A DNA stretch of 64,000 nt, taken from assembly GCF_003182075.1 (NCBI RefSeq), contig NZ_QGTH01000005.1, forward strand, positions 44,232 through 108,231, given 5' to 3'. Shown in pieces: positions 43,687 through 53,328 of this stretch; the first letter of the stretch is position 1, and each line of letters starts with the position of its first letter. Source of the DNA: Finegoldia magna. Its GTDB lineage: Bacteria > Bacillota > Clostridia > Tissierellales > Peptoniphilaceae. The notes beneath the pieces were generated by a model. That model saw only the letters and a list, made by a program, of their open reading frames with translations, made no database searches and was not told the origin of the DNA. Both the position numbers and the translations under genes were made by a program.

Positions 43687-46600
43687 ATGATAGATACGTT
43701 TACGCATTTACATGTTCATACAGAATACAGTTTACTAGATGGATTTTCCCCAATAGAAAAACTTTTAGATAAAGTTGAAGAATTGCAAATGAAATCCATC
43801 GCTATTACTGATCACGGTAGTATGTTTGGAACAGTAAAGTTTTATAAGGAATGCAAAAAAAGAAACATAAAACCTATTATTGGTTGTGAAATCTACACGA
43901 CTAATAAGGATCATAAAATTAAAAATCCAGAAAATAAATTCTACAATCATTTAGTTCTTTTGGCTAAAAATCAAATAGGTTATTCTAATTTGATGAAAAT
44001 TGTGTCACTTGGATATGTTGAAGGATTTTATTATAAACCAAGGGTGGATAAGGATACTTTGAGAAAATATTCTGAGGGAATCATTGCTTTGTCTGCGTGT
44101 TTGAAAGGAGAAGTACAAGAATCTCTAATTAGATATGGATATGATAAGGCAAAAGATGTTGCAAAGGAATTAAAAGATATTTACGGAGAAGATTTTTACT
44201 TAGAATTACAAAACCATTCTTCTCGAGAAGATATGGTAGTTATGGAAAATATTCCAAAAATCGCTAAGGAATTAGATATCGGACTTGTGTGTACTAATGA
44301 TGTTCATTATATCGAAAAAGAAGATTATAAAATACACAATATTTTGATTTGCCTTCAAACAGGCAAAACAATCGAAGAAGACAATAAAATGAGCTACATT
44401 CCAGGGGAGTTTTTTCTAAGAAGTGAAGAACAAATGAGAGATTTGTTCAAAGATTATCCCGAAGCAATCGAAAACACGAAAAAAATTGCAGAAATGTGTA
44501 ATGTTGAACTTGAATTCGGTAATCTTCATCTACCTTATTTTGCGATTCCTGACGGCTTTACAAACAGTAGCTATCTAAAAAAACTTGTTTTTGACGGACT
44601 AGAAAAAAGATTTTCAAATGATGACAGATTAGAAGAAGCGAAAGAAAGATGCGAATATGAGCTATCTGTAATTGAAAAGATGGGATATGTCGATTATTTT
44701 TTAATCGTCTGGGATTTTATTAGATTTGCAAAATCACAAGGCATTCCTGTTGGACCTGGACGTGGTTCTGCAGCTGGAAGTATTATAAGTTATTGCTTAG
44801 AAATTACAGATATCAATCCATTGGATTACAATTTAATTTTCGAAAGATTTTTGAATCCTGAACGTGTTTCTATGCCAGATATAGATATAGATTTTTGTTA
44901 TGAAAGAAGAGAAGAAGTAATAGATTACGTAGTTAATAAGTACGGCGAAGATAAGGTTGCTCAGATTGTAACTTTTGGAACAATGGCAGCTAGAAATGCA
45001 ATAAGAGATGTTGGAAGAGTTCTTGCTATGGATTTTAAAACTGTGGATGATACAGCCAAGAAAGTTCCTAATCTTTTGAATATTAATATAGACAAATCAC
45101 TAGAAATTTCTCCGGAATTTAGAAAAGCTTACGAAGAAAACCGTGATGTAAAAAAATTAGTCGATGTTGCACGAAGAGTTGAAGGAATGCCACGTCACAC
45201 ATCAACTCACGCAGCTGGTGTGGTTATATCCAAGCTCCCAATCATGGAATATGTTCCGTTGGCAATTAACAAAGATGCTGTCATTACACAATTCAATATG
45301 ACAGAACTTGAAGAGCTTGGACTATTGAAGATGGACTTTTTGGGCCTTAGAACTTTAACTGTAATCAGTGATTGCATGAAATTTATCAAAAAAAATAAAA
45401 ATATAGATGTATGCTTTGAAGATATGGACGAAAATGATCCTAAAGTTTTGTCAATGTTTACAGTTGCACAAACTTTGGGAATATTTCAATTTGAATCGCA
45501 AGGCATGAGAAACTTTTTAAAAGAATTGAAACCAACTAAATTTGATGATTTGATTGCGGCAAATGCTTTGTTTAGACCTGGTCCAATGAATGAAATTCCG
45601 ACTTACATTCACAATAAACACAATGAAAAAGATGTTGAATATTTATCTCCGTTACTTGAAGATATTTTGAAACCAACTTACGGTACGATTGTTTACCAAG
45701 AGCAAGTTATGCAAATTGTACAAAAAATCGCGGGATTTAGCTTGGGAGAAGCTGACAATTTGAGACGTGCTATGAGTAAGAAAAAAATGAAAGTTATGGA
45801 AGATGGTAGAAAAGAATTTATCTTTGGAAAAGAAGATGAAGATGGAAATATTTTGATTGAAGGAGCTATTAGAAGAGGAGTCGGTGAGGATATTGCAAAT
45901 AAAATCTACGATTTGATGATAGACTTTGCAAAGTATGCATTCAACAAATCTCACTCTGCAGCTTATTCGTTAGTAGCAATGAGGACGGCTTGGTTAAAAT
46001 ATTATTATCCAGTAGAATTCTTAGCAGCGCTTATATCTTCGGTTATGGGAAACACTTCACAACTTTCGTTGTATATTGAAGAAGCAAGAAGACTGGACAT
46101 AAAAATTGAGGCGCCAGATATCAATTACAGTCTAGATAAATTTGGTGTGAAAGATAATTCTATAATTTATGGATTGAAAGCTATAAAAAATGTAGGAACG
46201 AATTTAATAGAGCAAACAATTATTTCAAGAAATGAAAATGGTAAATTCAAAAGTTTTAGAGATTTTGTGGAAAGAATTTATGCAAAAGATAAATCAGCTA
46301 TAAATAAAAGATCCATTGAATCGTTAATAAAAGCAGGAGCATTTACATCTCTAGGTGAAACAAGAGCTACATTAATGCTTCAATACCAATCTATCATTGA
46401 CTCAGTTCAATCAGGTTTAAAAAACAACGTACCTGGTCAATCAAATTTGTTCGATATGTTTGAGTCCAAAGATGACGATGAACGAGACGATTTTACTAGA
46501 AGAGAAGAGTTCGATAAATCAGAACTTTTGAGAATGGAAAAAGAGGTATTGGGTATATATTTATCAGACCATCCTTTAAGAACTTACTCAAACATCATAG

Positions 46601-47172
46601 AGAAATATTCTAATTTTTCTACAGGGGACTTAGAAGATGATGCTTACAATGAGAAAAACTTCGACGGGAAAAGAGTTAAAGTCGTAGGAATAATTGAATC
46701 AATCAATAAAAAATTCACCAAAAATCAAAAGATAATGGAATTTGTTAAATTTGAAGATCTGTATGGAACTATGGAATTGATAGTTTTTCCACAAAAGTAC
46801 GAACAATATTCAGATATTTTAAATGAAGATGAAATTTTGATTGTGAGTGGAAGATTGAATATTATTGAAGGAGAAGATCCAAAAATTTTGGTAGATAACA
46901 TTCAAAGTATCAAAACTATTTCAAACGTTGAAAAACAAGATGAAACACAGCCAAAATTATTTTTAAGAATTACAAAAAATATGCCAAGTTATATCTTGGA
47001 TAAAGTCAAACCAATACTACTCAATAGCAAAGGGAATACTCAATCAAATATATATTTTGAAGAAAAGAAACAAAACTACTTGCTTGGAAATGAATTTAGA
47101 ATTTCTTGTGAAGACAATACTATTGATCAATTAGTTTCTTTACTAGGAAGAGAAAATGTAGTTTTAAAATAG
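43687..47172 (+). CDS. dnaE: DNA polymerase III alpha subunit (DnaE type)
   Basis: 1161 residues. The N-terminal PHP domain (HLHVHTEYSLLDG) precedes the polymerase palm with SMPDIDIDFCYERR holding the catalytic aspartates. GPGRGSAAGS, fingers, a helix-hairpin-helix region and a C-terminal OB fold (VKVVGIIESINKKF) follow. It has no inserted 3'-5' exonuclease, so it is DnaE rather than PolC. The start ATG follows AAAGGAG. A terminator ends whiA upstream, and pfkA and pyk follow closely, an arrangement also seen in Bacillus (dnaE-...-pfkA-pyk). Confidence 0.97.
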   Translation: MIDTFTHLHVHTEYSLLDGFSPIEKLLDKVEELQMKSIAITDHGSMFGTVKFYKECKKRNIKPIIGCEIYTTNKDHKIKNPENKFYNHLVLLAKNQIGYSNLMKIVSLGYVEGFYYKPRVDKDTLRKYSEGIIALSACLKGEVQESLIRYGYDKAKDVAKELKDIYGEDFYLELQNHSSREDMVVMENIPKIAKELDIGLVCTNDVHYIEKEDYKIHNILICLQTGKTIEEDNKMSYIPGEFFLRSEEQMRDLFKDYPEAIENTKKIAEMCNVELEFGNLHLPYFAIPDGFTNSSYLKKLVFDGLEKRFSNDDRLEEAKERCEYELSVIEKMGYVDYFLIVWDFIRFAKSQGIPVGPGRGSAAGSIISYCLEITDINPLDYNLIFERFLNPERVSMPDIDIDFCYERREEVIDYVVNKYGEDKVAQIVTFGTMAARNAIRDVGRVLAMDFKTVDDTAKKVPNLLNINIDKSLEISPEFRKAYEENRDVKKLVDVARRVEGMPRHTSTHAAGVVISKLPIMEYVPLAINKDAVITQFNMTELEELGLLKMDFLGLRTLTVISDCMKFIKKNKNIDVCFEDMDENDPKVLSMFTVAQTLGIFQFESQGMRNFLKELKPTKFDDLIAANALFRPGPMNEIPTYIHNKHNEKDVEYLSPLLEDILKPTYGTIVYQEQVMQIVQKIAGFSLGEADNLRRAMSKKKMKVMEDGRKEFIFGKEDEDGNILIEGAIRRGVGEDIANKIYDLMIDFAKYAFNKSHSAAYSLVAMRTAWLKYYYPVEFLAALISSVMGNTSQLSLYIEEARRLDIKIEAPDINYSLDKFGVKDNSIIYGLKAIKNVGTNLIEQTIISRNENGKFKSFRDFVERIYAKDKSAINKRSIESLIKAGAFTSLGETRATLMLQYQSIIDSVQSGLKNNVPGQSNLFDMFESKDDDERDDFTRREEFDKSELLRMEKEVLGIYLSDHPLRTYSNIIEKYSNFSTGDLEDDAYNEKNFDGKRVKVVGIIESINKKFTKNQKIMEFVKFEDLYGTMELIVFPQKYEQYSDILNEDEILIVSGRLNIIEGEDPKILVDNIQSIKTISNVEKQDETQPKLFLRITKNMPSYILDKVKPILLNSKGNTQSNIYFEEKKQNYLLGNEFRISCEDNTIDQLVSLLGRENVVLK

Positions 47173-47181
47173 AGGTTAATT

Positions 47182-48141
47182 ATGAAAACAATAGCAATAT
47201 TGACAAGTGGTGGCGATGCACCTGGAATGAATGCCTGCGTTCGTTCTATAGCTAGAACTTGTATTTACAATGGAATAAGAGTAATGGGAATAAGATCTGG
47301 ATATGATGGTCTTATGAATGGAAATATTTACGAAATGAATGTGTCTTCAGTTGCAGATATTATCCACAGAGGTGGAACTATTTTGGGTTCTGCTAGATGT
47401 AATGAATTTAAAACTGAAGAAGGTCAAAATAAAGGCGCACAAATATTAAAGGATTTCGGAATAGATGGACTAGTCGTTTTAGGGGGAGATGGTTCATTTA
47501 AAGGTGCAAGTGCACTAAGCAAAATAGGAATATCTACAATTGGAATTCCTTGTACAATTGATAACGATATGGGTTATACTGATTATACGATTGGATTTTT
47601 TACTGCCGTTGAAACAGTTAGTGATGCGATATCAAAATTAAGAGACACATCTTCAAGCCATGGCAGAGCAAATATAATTGAAGTTATGGGAAGAAATTGT
47701 GGAGATATTGCTCTTTATTCTGGTGTTGCATCTGGAGCAGAATCAATCCTAGTTCCTGAAGTAGAATTAAATATCGATGAAGTTACAGAAAAGATAGAAC
47801 GAGGAAGAAAAAGGGGAAAGCTTCATCATTTAATCATGCTTGCTGAAGGAGTCGGTGGAGCTTACGATATTAAAGACATAATTGAAGAAAAAACAGGAGT
47901 TGAGACAAAAGTTACAATTTTAGGTCACGTTCAACGTGGAGGTACACCTTGTACTTTTGATAGATTAATGGCAACTCAAATGGGAAATTTGGCAGTAAAA
48001 TTAATCATGGAAGAAAAAACAGGATTAGCAATAGCTATGAAAAACAATAAGATAATCACAGTTCCAATAGATGAAGCAGTAGCAACAAAAAGAAATTTCA
48101 GAGAAGATTTGTACGATATATCTAAGGAAATTTCAATATAG
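47182..48141 (+). CDS. pfkA: ATP-dependent 6-phosphofructokinase
   Basis: Phosphorylates fructose-6-phosphate, the committed glycolytic step. 319 residues, the bacterial norm. Motifs: TSGGDAPGMNA (ATP), GSARCNEF, VLGGDGSFKGA with the ATP-type glycine after GGD, and catalytic PCTIDNDMGYTDYTIGF. It lies 9 bases after dnaE and 12 bases before pyk, so glycolytic and replication genes share a transcript. Confidence 0.97.
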   Translation: MKTIAILTSGGDAPGMNACVRSIARTCIYNGIRVMGIRSGYDGLMNGNIYEMNVSSVADIIHRGGTILGSARCNEFKTEEGQNKGAQILKDFGIDGLVVLGGDGSFKGASALSKIGISTIGIPCTIDNDMGYTDYTIGFFTAVETVSDAISKLRDTSSSHGRANIIEVMGRNCGDIALYSGVASGAESILVPEVELNIDEVTEKIERGRKRGKLHHLIMLAEGVGGAYDIKDIIEEKTGVETKVTILGHVQRGGTPCTFDRLMATQMGNLAVKLIMEEKTGLAIAMKNNKIITVPIDEAVATKRNFREDLYDISKEISI

Positions 48142-48153
48142 ATAGGAGTAAAT

Positions 48154-49911
48154 ATGTTAAAGAAAACTAAAATAGTATGTACTATAGGTCCGGCATCAGA
48201 TTCTTTAGAGACTTTAAAAACATTGATGCAAAGTGGAATGAACGTGTGTAGATTGAACTTCTCACATGGAAGTCATGAAGAGCATTTACAAAGAATAAAA
48301 AACATAAAACAAGCACGAGAAGAATTGGATATGCCAATAGCTATTATGTTGGACACAAAAGGTCCCGAAATTAGATTGGGAGATTTTGGAGTTGATCAAG
48401 TTCAACTTTCAATTGGTGATCAATTCACATTAACTACAAGAGATGTAACTGGAGATCAAAATATCTGTTCTGTGAGCTACAAAGGACTTCCAGATGATTT
48501 GGATATCGGGAAGAAAGTATTGATAGATGATGGATTAGTTGAATTAGAAGTTGTAGAAATAAAAGATACAGATGTGATTTGCAAAGTTAACAACTACGGT
48601 ATTTTGAAGAGAAAAAAAGGAGTCAATATTCCAAATTCAAAAGTAAAATTACCAGCAATCACTGAAAAAGATATTTTAGATATAAAATTCGGAATTGAAA
48701 ATGGAATTGATTATATAGCTGCATCTTTTATCAGAAAATCACAAGACGTATTAGATATTAGAAAAATTTTAGAAGAAAATAGCGGAAACGACATAAAAAT
48801 AATATCTAAAATTGAATCACAAGAAGGCGTGGATAATTTGGACGAAATAATCAACACTTCTGATGGGATTATGGTTGCAAGAGGAGACTTGGGCGTAGAA
48901 ATCCAAACTGAAATTATGCCTATTGTTCAAAAAGAAATAATCAAGAAAACTTCATTAGCTGGAAAACCAGTTATTACTGCGACACAAATGTTAGATTCTA
49001 TGATTAGAAACCCAAGACCAACCAGAGCGGAAGTTACAGACGTAGCGAATGCGATTTTGGACGGTAGTGATGCTGTTATGCTTTCTGGAGAGACTGCGGC
49101 AGGAAATTATCCAGTAAATGCTGTAAAAGTTATGAATGATATCGCAATTAATACTGAAAATTCTGAAGAGTTTAAAGAAGCTGCGAATAAAAGGTTGAAA
49201 TGGTTGGACATTACAACAACAAATGCAATAAGTATTGCAACTAGAAGTATTAGTGAACAATTGGAAGCAAATGCGATTGTAGTTGCTACAACTTCAGGTT
49301 CAACAGCTAGAAATGTTTCAAAATATCGTCCGTTGTCACCAATAGTTGCAGCTACTACATCAGAAAGTGTAATGAGAAAACTATCTTTAATTTGGGGTGT
49401 TCATCCAGTTCTTAGCGAATTAAGTGAAAACACTGATGAAGTAATTGATAGATCAATTTCTGCGGGTATCAAAAAAGATTTGGTTCACGAAGGAGATTTA
49501 ATTATAATCACAGCAGGCCTTCCGGTTGGAGTTTCTGGAACTACAAATTTATTAAAAGTACACACAATTGGTGATATTTTGATTGAAGGAACAGGAATTG
49601 GTAAAAAATCCGTTACTGCAAAAGCTAGAGTTGCTAAAGGTGTAGAAGATTTGGCTTCTAAATTTGAAGATGGAAATGCAATTGTATTGTACAGTTTGGA
49701 AAGAGAATTCGTTCCATATATTCAAAAAGCTTCTGCAATTATTGTGGAAGAAGGTGGCCTAACATCACCTGCTGCAATTGTTGGATTGCATTTGGGAATT
49801 CCAACGATTGTAGGATGTAAAGATGCTGTAAGTAAAATCAAAGATCAAGAAATTTTGACTATTGATCCAATAGCTGGGTTAGTTTATCGCGGAGCAGCCA
49901 AGATTTTATAA
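48154..49911 (+). CDS. pyk: Pyruvate kinase with C-terminal PEP-utilising domain
   Basis: 585 residues. The classic kinase (about 1-470) has KIVCTIGPAS, MLDTKGPEIRLG, KIESQEGV, and the active-site MVARGDLGVEI and ITATQMLDSM segments. A further ~110 residues form the phosphohistidine-like domain found in Bacillus-type Pyk, ending GLVYRGAAKIL; the segment EEGGLTSPAAIVGLHLGIP replaces the catalytic histidine motif of PEP synthase relatives. Last gene of the dnaE-pfkA-pyk run. Confidence 0.97.
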   Translation: MLKKTKIVCTIGPASDSLETLKTLMQSGMNVCRLNFSHGSHEEHLQRIKNIKQAREELDMPIAIMLDTKGPEIRLGDFGVDQVQLSIGDQFTLTTRDVTGDQNICSVSYKGLPDDLDIGKKVLIDDGLVELEVVEIKDTDVICKVNNYGILKRKKGVNIPNSKVKLPAITEKDILDIKFGIENGIDYIAASFIRKSQDVLDIRKILEENSGNDIKIISKIESQEGVDNLDEIINTSDGIMVARGDLGVEIQTEIMPIVQKEIIKKTSLAGKPVITATQMLDSMIRNPRPTRAEVTDVANAILDGSDAVMLSGETAAGNYPVNAVKVMNDIAINTENSEEFKEAANKRLKWLDITTTNAISIATRSISEQLEANAIVVATTSGSTARNVSKYRPLSPIVAATTSESVMRKLSLIWGVHPVLSELSENTDEVIDRSISAGIKKDLVHEGDLIIITAGLPVGVSGTTNLLKVHTIGDILIEGTGIGKKSVTAKARVAKGVEDLASKFEDGNAIVLYSLEREFVPYIQKASAIIVEEGGLTSPAAIVGLHLGIPTIVGCKDAVSKIKDQEILTIDPIAGLVYRGAAKIL

Positions 49912-49945
49912 CGGTAATGTGGTACAATAAACTTAGAGGTAGAAA

Positions 49946-50836
49946 ATGAATACTGTAATATTTGATATGGATGGCGTAATAATTGATAGCGAAGTAATTT
50001 ATATTGATTTTTTCAAAAAAGTACTTCAAGATTTTGACGTCGAAATATCTGAAGAAGATTTGTTTTCTCTTGCTGGTTTGAGTCAACAAAAAACCGATGA
50101 ATTTTTGAAATCAAAACTTCATAGAAAACCTGAGGAAGTATATAGTTTGATGAAAAAATACATCGATGATGATAAAATAAACTACAGTTCTATAGTAATG
50201 GATGGATTTTATCCATTATTAAAAGAGCTAAAAAGAAAAAATTTCAAGATTGCATTAGCATCTTCATCACCAAAAAAAACTATTAATAATGTTTTAGAAG
50301 AATTAGATATAAAGGATGAATTTGATGCGATAATAAGCGGCGAGGATTTTAAAGAATCAAAGCCAAATCCCGAAATTTACATTAAAACATGTGAGATTTT
50401 GGGAGTACGTCCCAAAGATGCTATTGCAATTGAAGATTCTGATTACGGTATTGATTCTGCAAAGAATGCAGGATTAACAGTAATTGCCAGAAGAGAGAAT
50501 AGATTTAATTTTAAACAAGACAAAGCTGATTTTATTGTCGATAATTTACAAGATATTAAGCTTATATTGGAAAAATTTGAAAAAGAAAAAAATGGCGTTT
50601 ACAAAATCAGAAGAAAATCAAAAGAATTTGTAAAAGCGATGTTTTTTATTGATCGAGAATCTTTCAATGATAATGTGGATGATTGTGATATTTATTGTTT
50701 ATATCGAAATGATAAAATGAAATCTGCAATCATAAAAAAACATGATAAAATAATATATAAGAATGTAGAATCAGAGTTGGATTATAAATTAATACTAGAA
50801 GGAATAGAAAATAAGGAAATAGATGAGATTAGATAA
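49946..50836 (+). CDS. HAD-superfamily hydrolase (beta-phosphoglucomutase-like) with extra C-terminal domain
   Basis: 296 residues. The HAD domain (about 1-210) has motif I FDMDGVIIDSE, motif II ASSSP, and motif III/IV KPNPEIYIK ... AIEDSDYGIDSA. The last ~80 residues (from KNGVYKIRRKSKEF) are not part of a normal HAD of this type and I do not recognise them. The substrate is unknown. It overlaps the rqcP gene by 14 bases. Confidence 0.88.
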   Translation: MNTVIFDMDGVIIDSEVIYIDFFKKVLQDFDVEISEEDLFSLAGLSQQKTDEFLKSKLHRKPEEVYSLMKKYIDDDKINYSSIVMDGFYPLLKELKRKNFKIALASSSPKKTINNVLEELDIKDEFDAIISGEDFKESKPNPEIYIKTCEILGVRPKDAIAIEDSDYGIDSAKNAGLTVIARRENRFNFKQDKADFIVDNLQDIKLILEKFEKEKNGVYKIRRKSKEFVKAMFFIDRESFNDNVDDCDIYCLYRNDKMKSAIIKKHDKIIYKNVESELDYKLILEGIENKEIDEIR

Positions 50837-51068
50837 ATTTTTAAAAAATTCAAGGATTATTAAAAGAAGAACCGTAGCAAAAACTGCTTGCGAATCCCAA
50901 AGAGTGAAAATCAATGACAAAATCGCTAAACCTGGAGACAACGTAAAAGTCGGAGATATAATTGAAATAAGTTTTGCTCAATCGGTTTTAAAGGCAAAGG
51001 TTACTGAATTGATAGATAATCCAAAGAAAGACGATGCAGATAAAATGTTTGAAACTTTAGGAGATTAA
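50823..51068 (+). CDS. rqcP: S4-domain RNA-binding protein RqcP (YabO)
   Basis: 81 residues, nearly all an S4 domain (MRLDKFLKNSRIIKRRTVAK, VKINDKIAKPGDNVKVGDII). In Bacillus, RqcP works with RqcH in adding alanine tails to stalled nascent chains on 50S subunits. Neighbours divIC and yabR are the same as in Bacillus, supporting orthology. The start lies within the preceding HAD gene. Confidence 0.9.
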   Translation: MRLDKFLKNSRIIKRRTVAKTACESQRVKINDKIAKPGDNVKVGDIIEISFAQSVLKAKVTELIDNPKKDDADKMFETLGD

Positions 51069-51069
51069 A

Positions 51070-51444
51070 ATGAATGCCAGGGATAATCAGATAAGAAAAA
51101 GAAGAAAAAACGTTAATAAATTTAGAATAATAGTTTCTGCAGTAACTATTTTTGCTTGTGCTACGTTGTTATTTACAATTTTTAAGCAACAAATTCAAAT
51201 CAGAAACATTAATAATGTTAAGTTGGAACAACAAACAAAGAAGAATGAACTTGAAAAAGAAATAAAAAAATTATCTGAAGATTCCAAAAACTTAGACAAT
51301 CCTGAGTTGATAGAAAAATATGCCAGAGAAAAATTAGGTATGGTAAAACCTAACGAAGTTTTGATTAAGGATGAAAAGGAAAAACCAAAAAAAGACACAA
51401 ATTTTACACCGTCGCCAACTTTTGACAAAAAGCCTGATAAATAA
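51070..51444 (+). CDS. divIC: DivIC/FtsB-type septum formation initiator
   Basis: 124 residues. A short basic cytoplasmic N-terminus is followed by one membrane segment (FRIIVSAVTIFACATLLFTIF) and an extracytoplasmic coiled coil (NVKLEQQTKKNELEKEIKKLSED). The signature NPELIEKYAREKLGMVKPNE then leads to a Lys/Pro tail. It bridges FtsL and other divisome proteins. It starts 1 base after the rqcP stop. Confidence 0.92.
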   Translation: MNARDNQIRKRRKNVNKFRIIVSAVTIFACATLLFTIFKQQIQIRNINNVKLEQQTKKNELEKEIKKLSEDSKNLDNPELIEKYAREKLGMVKPNEVLIKDEKEKPKKDTNFTPSPTFDKKPDK

Positions 51445-51447
51445 TTA

Positions 51448-51476
51448 TTGACACCGTTTTTTTAGTAGTATATACT
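51448..51476 (+). promoter_or_regulatory. Promoter of the yabR-like gene
   Basis: TTGACA, 17 bases, TATACT, about 31 bases before the start codon. Confidence 0.85.
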
Positions 51477-51506
51477 GGTATATAGTATTATATTAGGAGG
51501 AAGATA

Positions 51507-51935
51507 TTGCGTATGTCTATATCAGTGGGCGATATTGTTGAAGGTAAAGTAACAGGAATTACTAAGTTTGGGGCATTTGTAGAATGCGAAGACGGAACTA
51601 AAGGATTAGTTCATATTTCACAAATTTCTAATGATTACATAGAAAAAGTTGAAGATGTGTTAAAAGTTAATGATGTAGTAAAATGTAAAGTCATGAGCAT
51701 TGAAGATAATAAGGTTAGCTTTTCAATAAAGGAATGTCTTCCGAAAAAAGAACACAAAAAAGAATTTTCAAAGAAAACTTATTCAGAAGATGATAAGAAT
51801 TCAAACAAAGAATCTAGCAAAGAATCAAGTTTTGATGATTTACTTTCTAAGTTTATGAAAGAAAGTAACGAGAGATTAGATTCTATTAGACAAAGAGAGA
51901 ATAAAAAGTTTTCAAAGAAAAGAAAGTATAATTAG
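51507..51935 (+). CDS. S1 RNA-binding domain protein (YabR-like)
   Basis: 142 residues. A single S1 domain (about 3-73: GDIVEGKVTGITKFGAFVE, KGLVHISQIS, VNDVVKCKVMSIE) is followed by a Ser/Lys/Glu-rich tail with a basic end. It probably binds RNA or ribosomes, like Bacillus YabR/YugI. TTG 51507 lies 6 bases after AGGAGG and is taken as the start; ATG 51513 is 12 bases away and also possible. A terminator follows. Confidence 0.88.
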   Translation: MRMSISVGDIVEGKVTGITKFGAFVECEDGTKGLVHISQISNDYIEKVEDVLKVNDVVKCKVMSIEDNKVSFSIKECLPKKEHKKEFSKKTYSEDDKNSNKESSKESSFDDLLSKFMKESNERLDSIRQRENKKFSKKRKYN

Positions 51936-51942
51936 GAGTAAC

Positions 51943-51966
51943 GCCGCAGATTTATGCGGCTTTTTT
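51943..51966 (+). terminator. Terminator between yabR-like gene and tilS
   Basis: GCCGCA (51943-51948) and TGCGGC (51955-51960) form a GC-rich stem followed by six T residues, ending only 6 bases before the tilS start codon. Confidence 0.85.
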
Positions 51967-51972
51967 ATTATT

Positions 51973-53328
51973 ATGGATTTGATACACAAAATAAAAAATA
52001 CTATCATCAGAGAAAACTTAATACAAAAAAACGACAAAATTTTGATAGGATTATCAGGTGGGGCAGACTCAGTATTATTATTCAATGTTTTATACCAACT
52101 AAAAGATGATTTAGGTTTTGAGATAAAAACATGCCACATTAATCATTCTTACAGAGTTACTGCCGATCGAGATGAAAATTTTTCAAGGGAAATATCTGAA
52201 GAAAAAAATGTTCAATTTTTTTCAAAAAAAGTAGATATGAAACAATTTTCCATCGACAATTCTATTAGTTTGGAAGACAGCGGTAGGATTTTAAGATATA
52301 ATTGTTTCAACAAAATTTTAGAAACAGAGAATTTCAATAAGATTGCTGTAGCACACCACTTGGACGATCAAGTGGAGACTTTTTTCTTACATTTGTTTAG
52401 GGGAAGTGGAATTGATGGATTGTGTGGAATACAATATCGAAACAAAAATGTAATAAGGCCACTTTTAGATGTATCAAAAAATGAAATCCTAAATTATTTA
52501 GATAGCAATAATATTGAGTATGTAACTGATGAGACAAATTTCATAGCCGATGTCAAAAGAAATAAAATTCGACTTGAAATGTTGCCATATATTCAAGAAA
52601 ATTTCAATAATTCTATAAACGAATCGATATATAGGACTATAAATATTTTACAAGATTCAAAAGAAATAATTGACGATATTACTAATCTTAAATTCGAAAA
52701 ATTAGTTAGTCAAAGAAATGGTGAATATTCTATAGATGTAAAATTATTTGAAATCGAAAAAATCTCTATTCAACGAAATATAATTAGAAAACTTTTAATT
52801 GAATTAAATGGGTCTAACCAAGATATTAGAATGGCTTATATAGATGATATTATAGAATTATTTGATTTAAAAAACGGCAGGGAATATATATTTAAAGACT
52901 ACAGTTTTTTCAAAAGTTATGATAAAGTAATTATTAGGGAAAATGTAGACAACAAAAAAAGTCAAAGTGTAAAATTTGAACTTGGGACAATCATTTTTGG
53001 GAATTTTAAAATTAGTAGTTATCTAACAAAAAATACTAATATTAAACCTTCAAGAAATAAAATGGTTTTTGATTCTAAAATTCTATCACATAATCTTGTT
53101 TTACGAAGAAGAAAAAATGGAGATAGAATTAAATTAAAGGGATTTACCAAGAAAATTAAAGATGTATTTATTGATAATAAAGTTTTACAAATTGAACGCG
53201 ATAATTATCCCATTTTGAGCGATGAAGAAAATGTATATGCTATTTTGTCGTTGAAAAGATCAAATTTGTACATGAAAAATTCTAACAGCAAAGAAGTTTT
53301 AGTTATAGAGGTGACTTATGAAAAGTAA
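51973..53328 (+). CDS. tilS: tRNA(Ile)-lysidine synthetase
   Basis: 451 residues. Modifies C34 of the AUA-reading tRNA(Ile) to lysidine. PP-loop LSGGADS (S28-S33) near the N-terminus, the VAHHLDDQVETFFLHLFRGSG block, then the TilS substrate-binding domain, and a C-terminal domain with LRRRKNGDRIKLKG. No ribosome-binding site lies right before the ATG; the nearest AGGAG is at 51934-51938, beyond the terminator hairpin. It overlaps hpt by 11 bases. Confidence 0.95.
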   Translation: MDLIHKIKNTIIRENLIQKNDKILIGLSGGADSVLLFNVLYQLKDDLGFEIKTCHINHSYRVTADRDENFSREISEEKNVQFFSKKVDMKQFSIDNSISLEDSGRILRYNCFNKILETENFNKIAVAHHLDDQVETFFLHLFRGSGIDGLCGIQYRNKNVIRPLLDVSKNEILNYLDSNNIEYVTDETNFIADVKRNKIRLEMLPYIQENFNNSINESIYRTINILQDSKEIIDDITNLKFEKLVSQRNGEYSIDVKLFEIEKISIQRNIIRKLLIELNGSNQDIRMAYIDDIIELFDLKNGREYIFKDYSFFKSYDKVIIRENVDNKKSQSVKFELGTIIFGNFKISSYLTKNTNIKPSRNKMVFDSKILSHNLVLRRRKNGDRIKLKGFTKKIKDVFIDNKVLQIERDNYPILSDEENVYAILSLKRSNLYMKNSNSKEVLVIEVTYEK

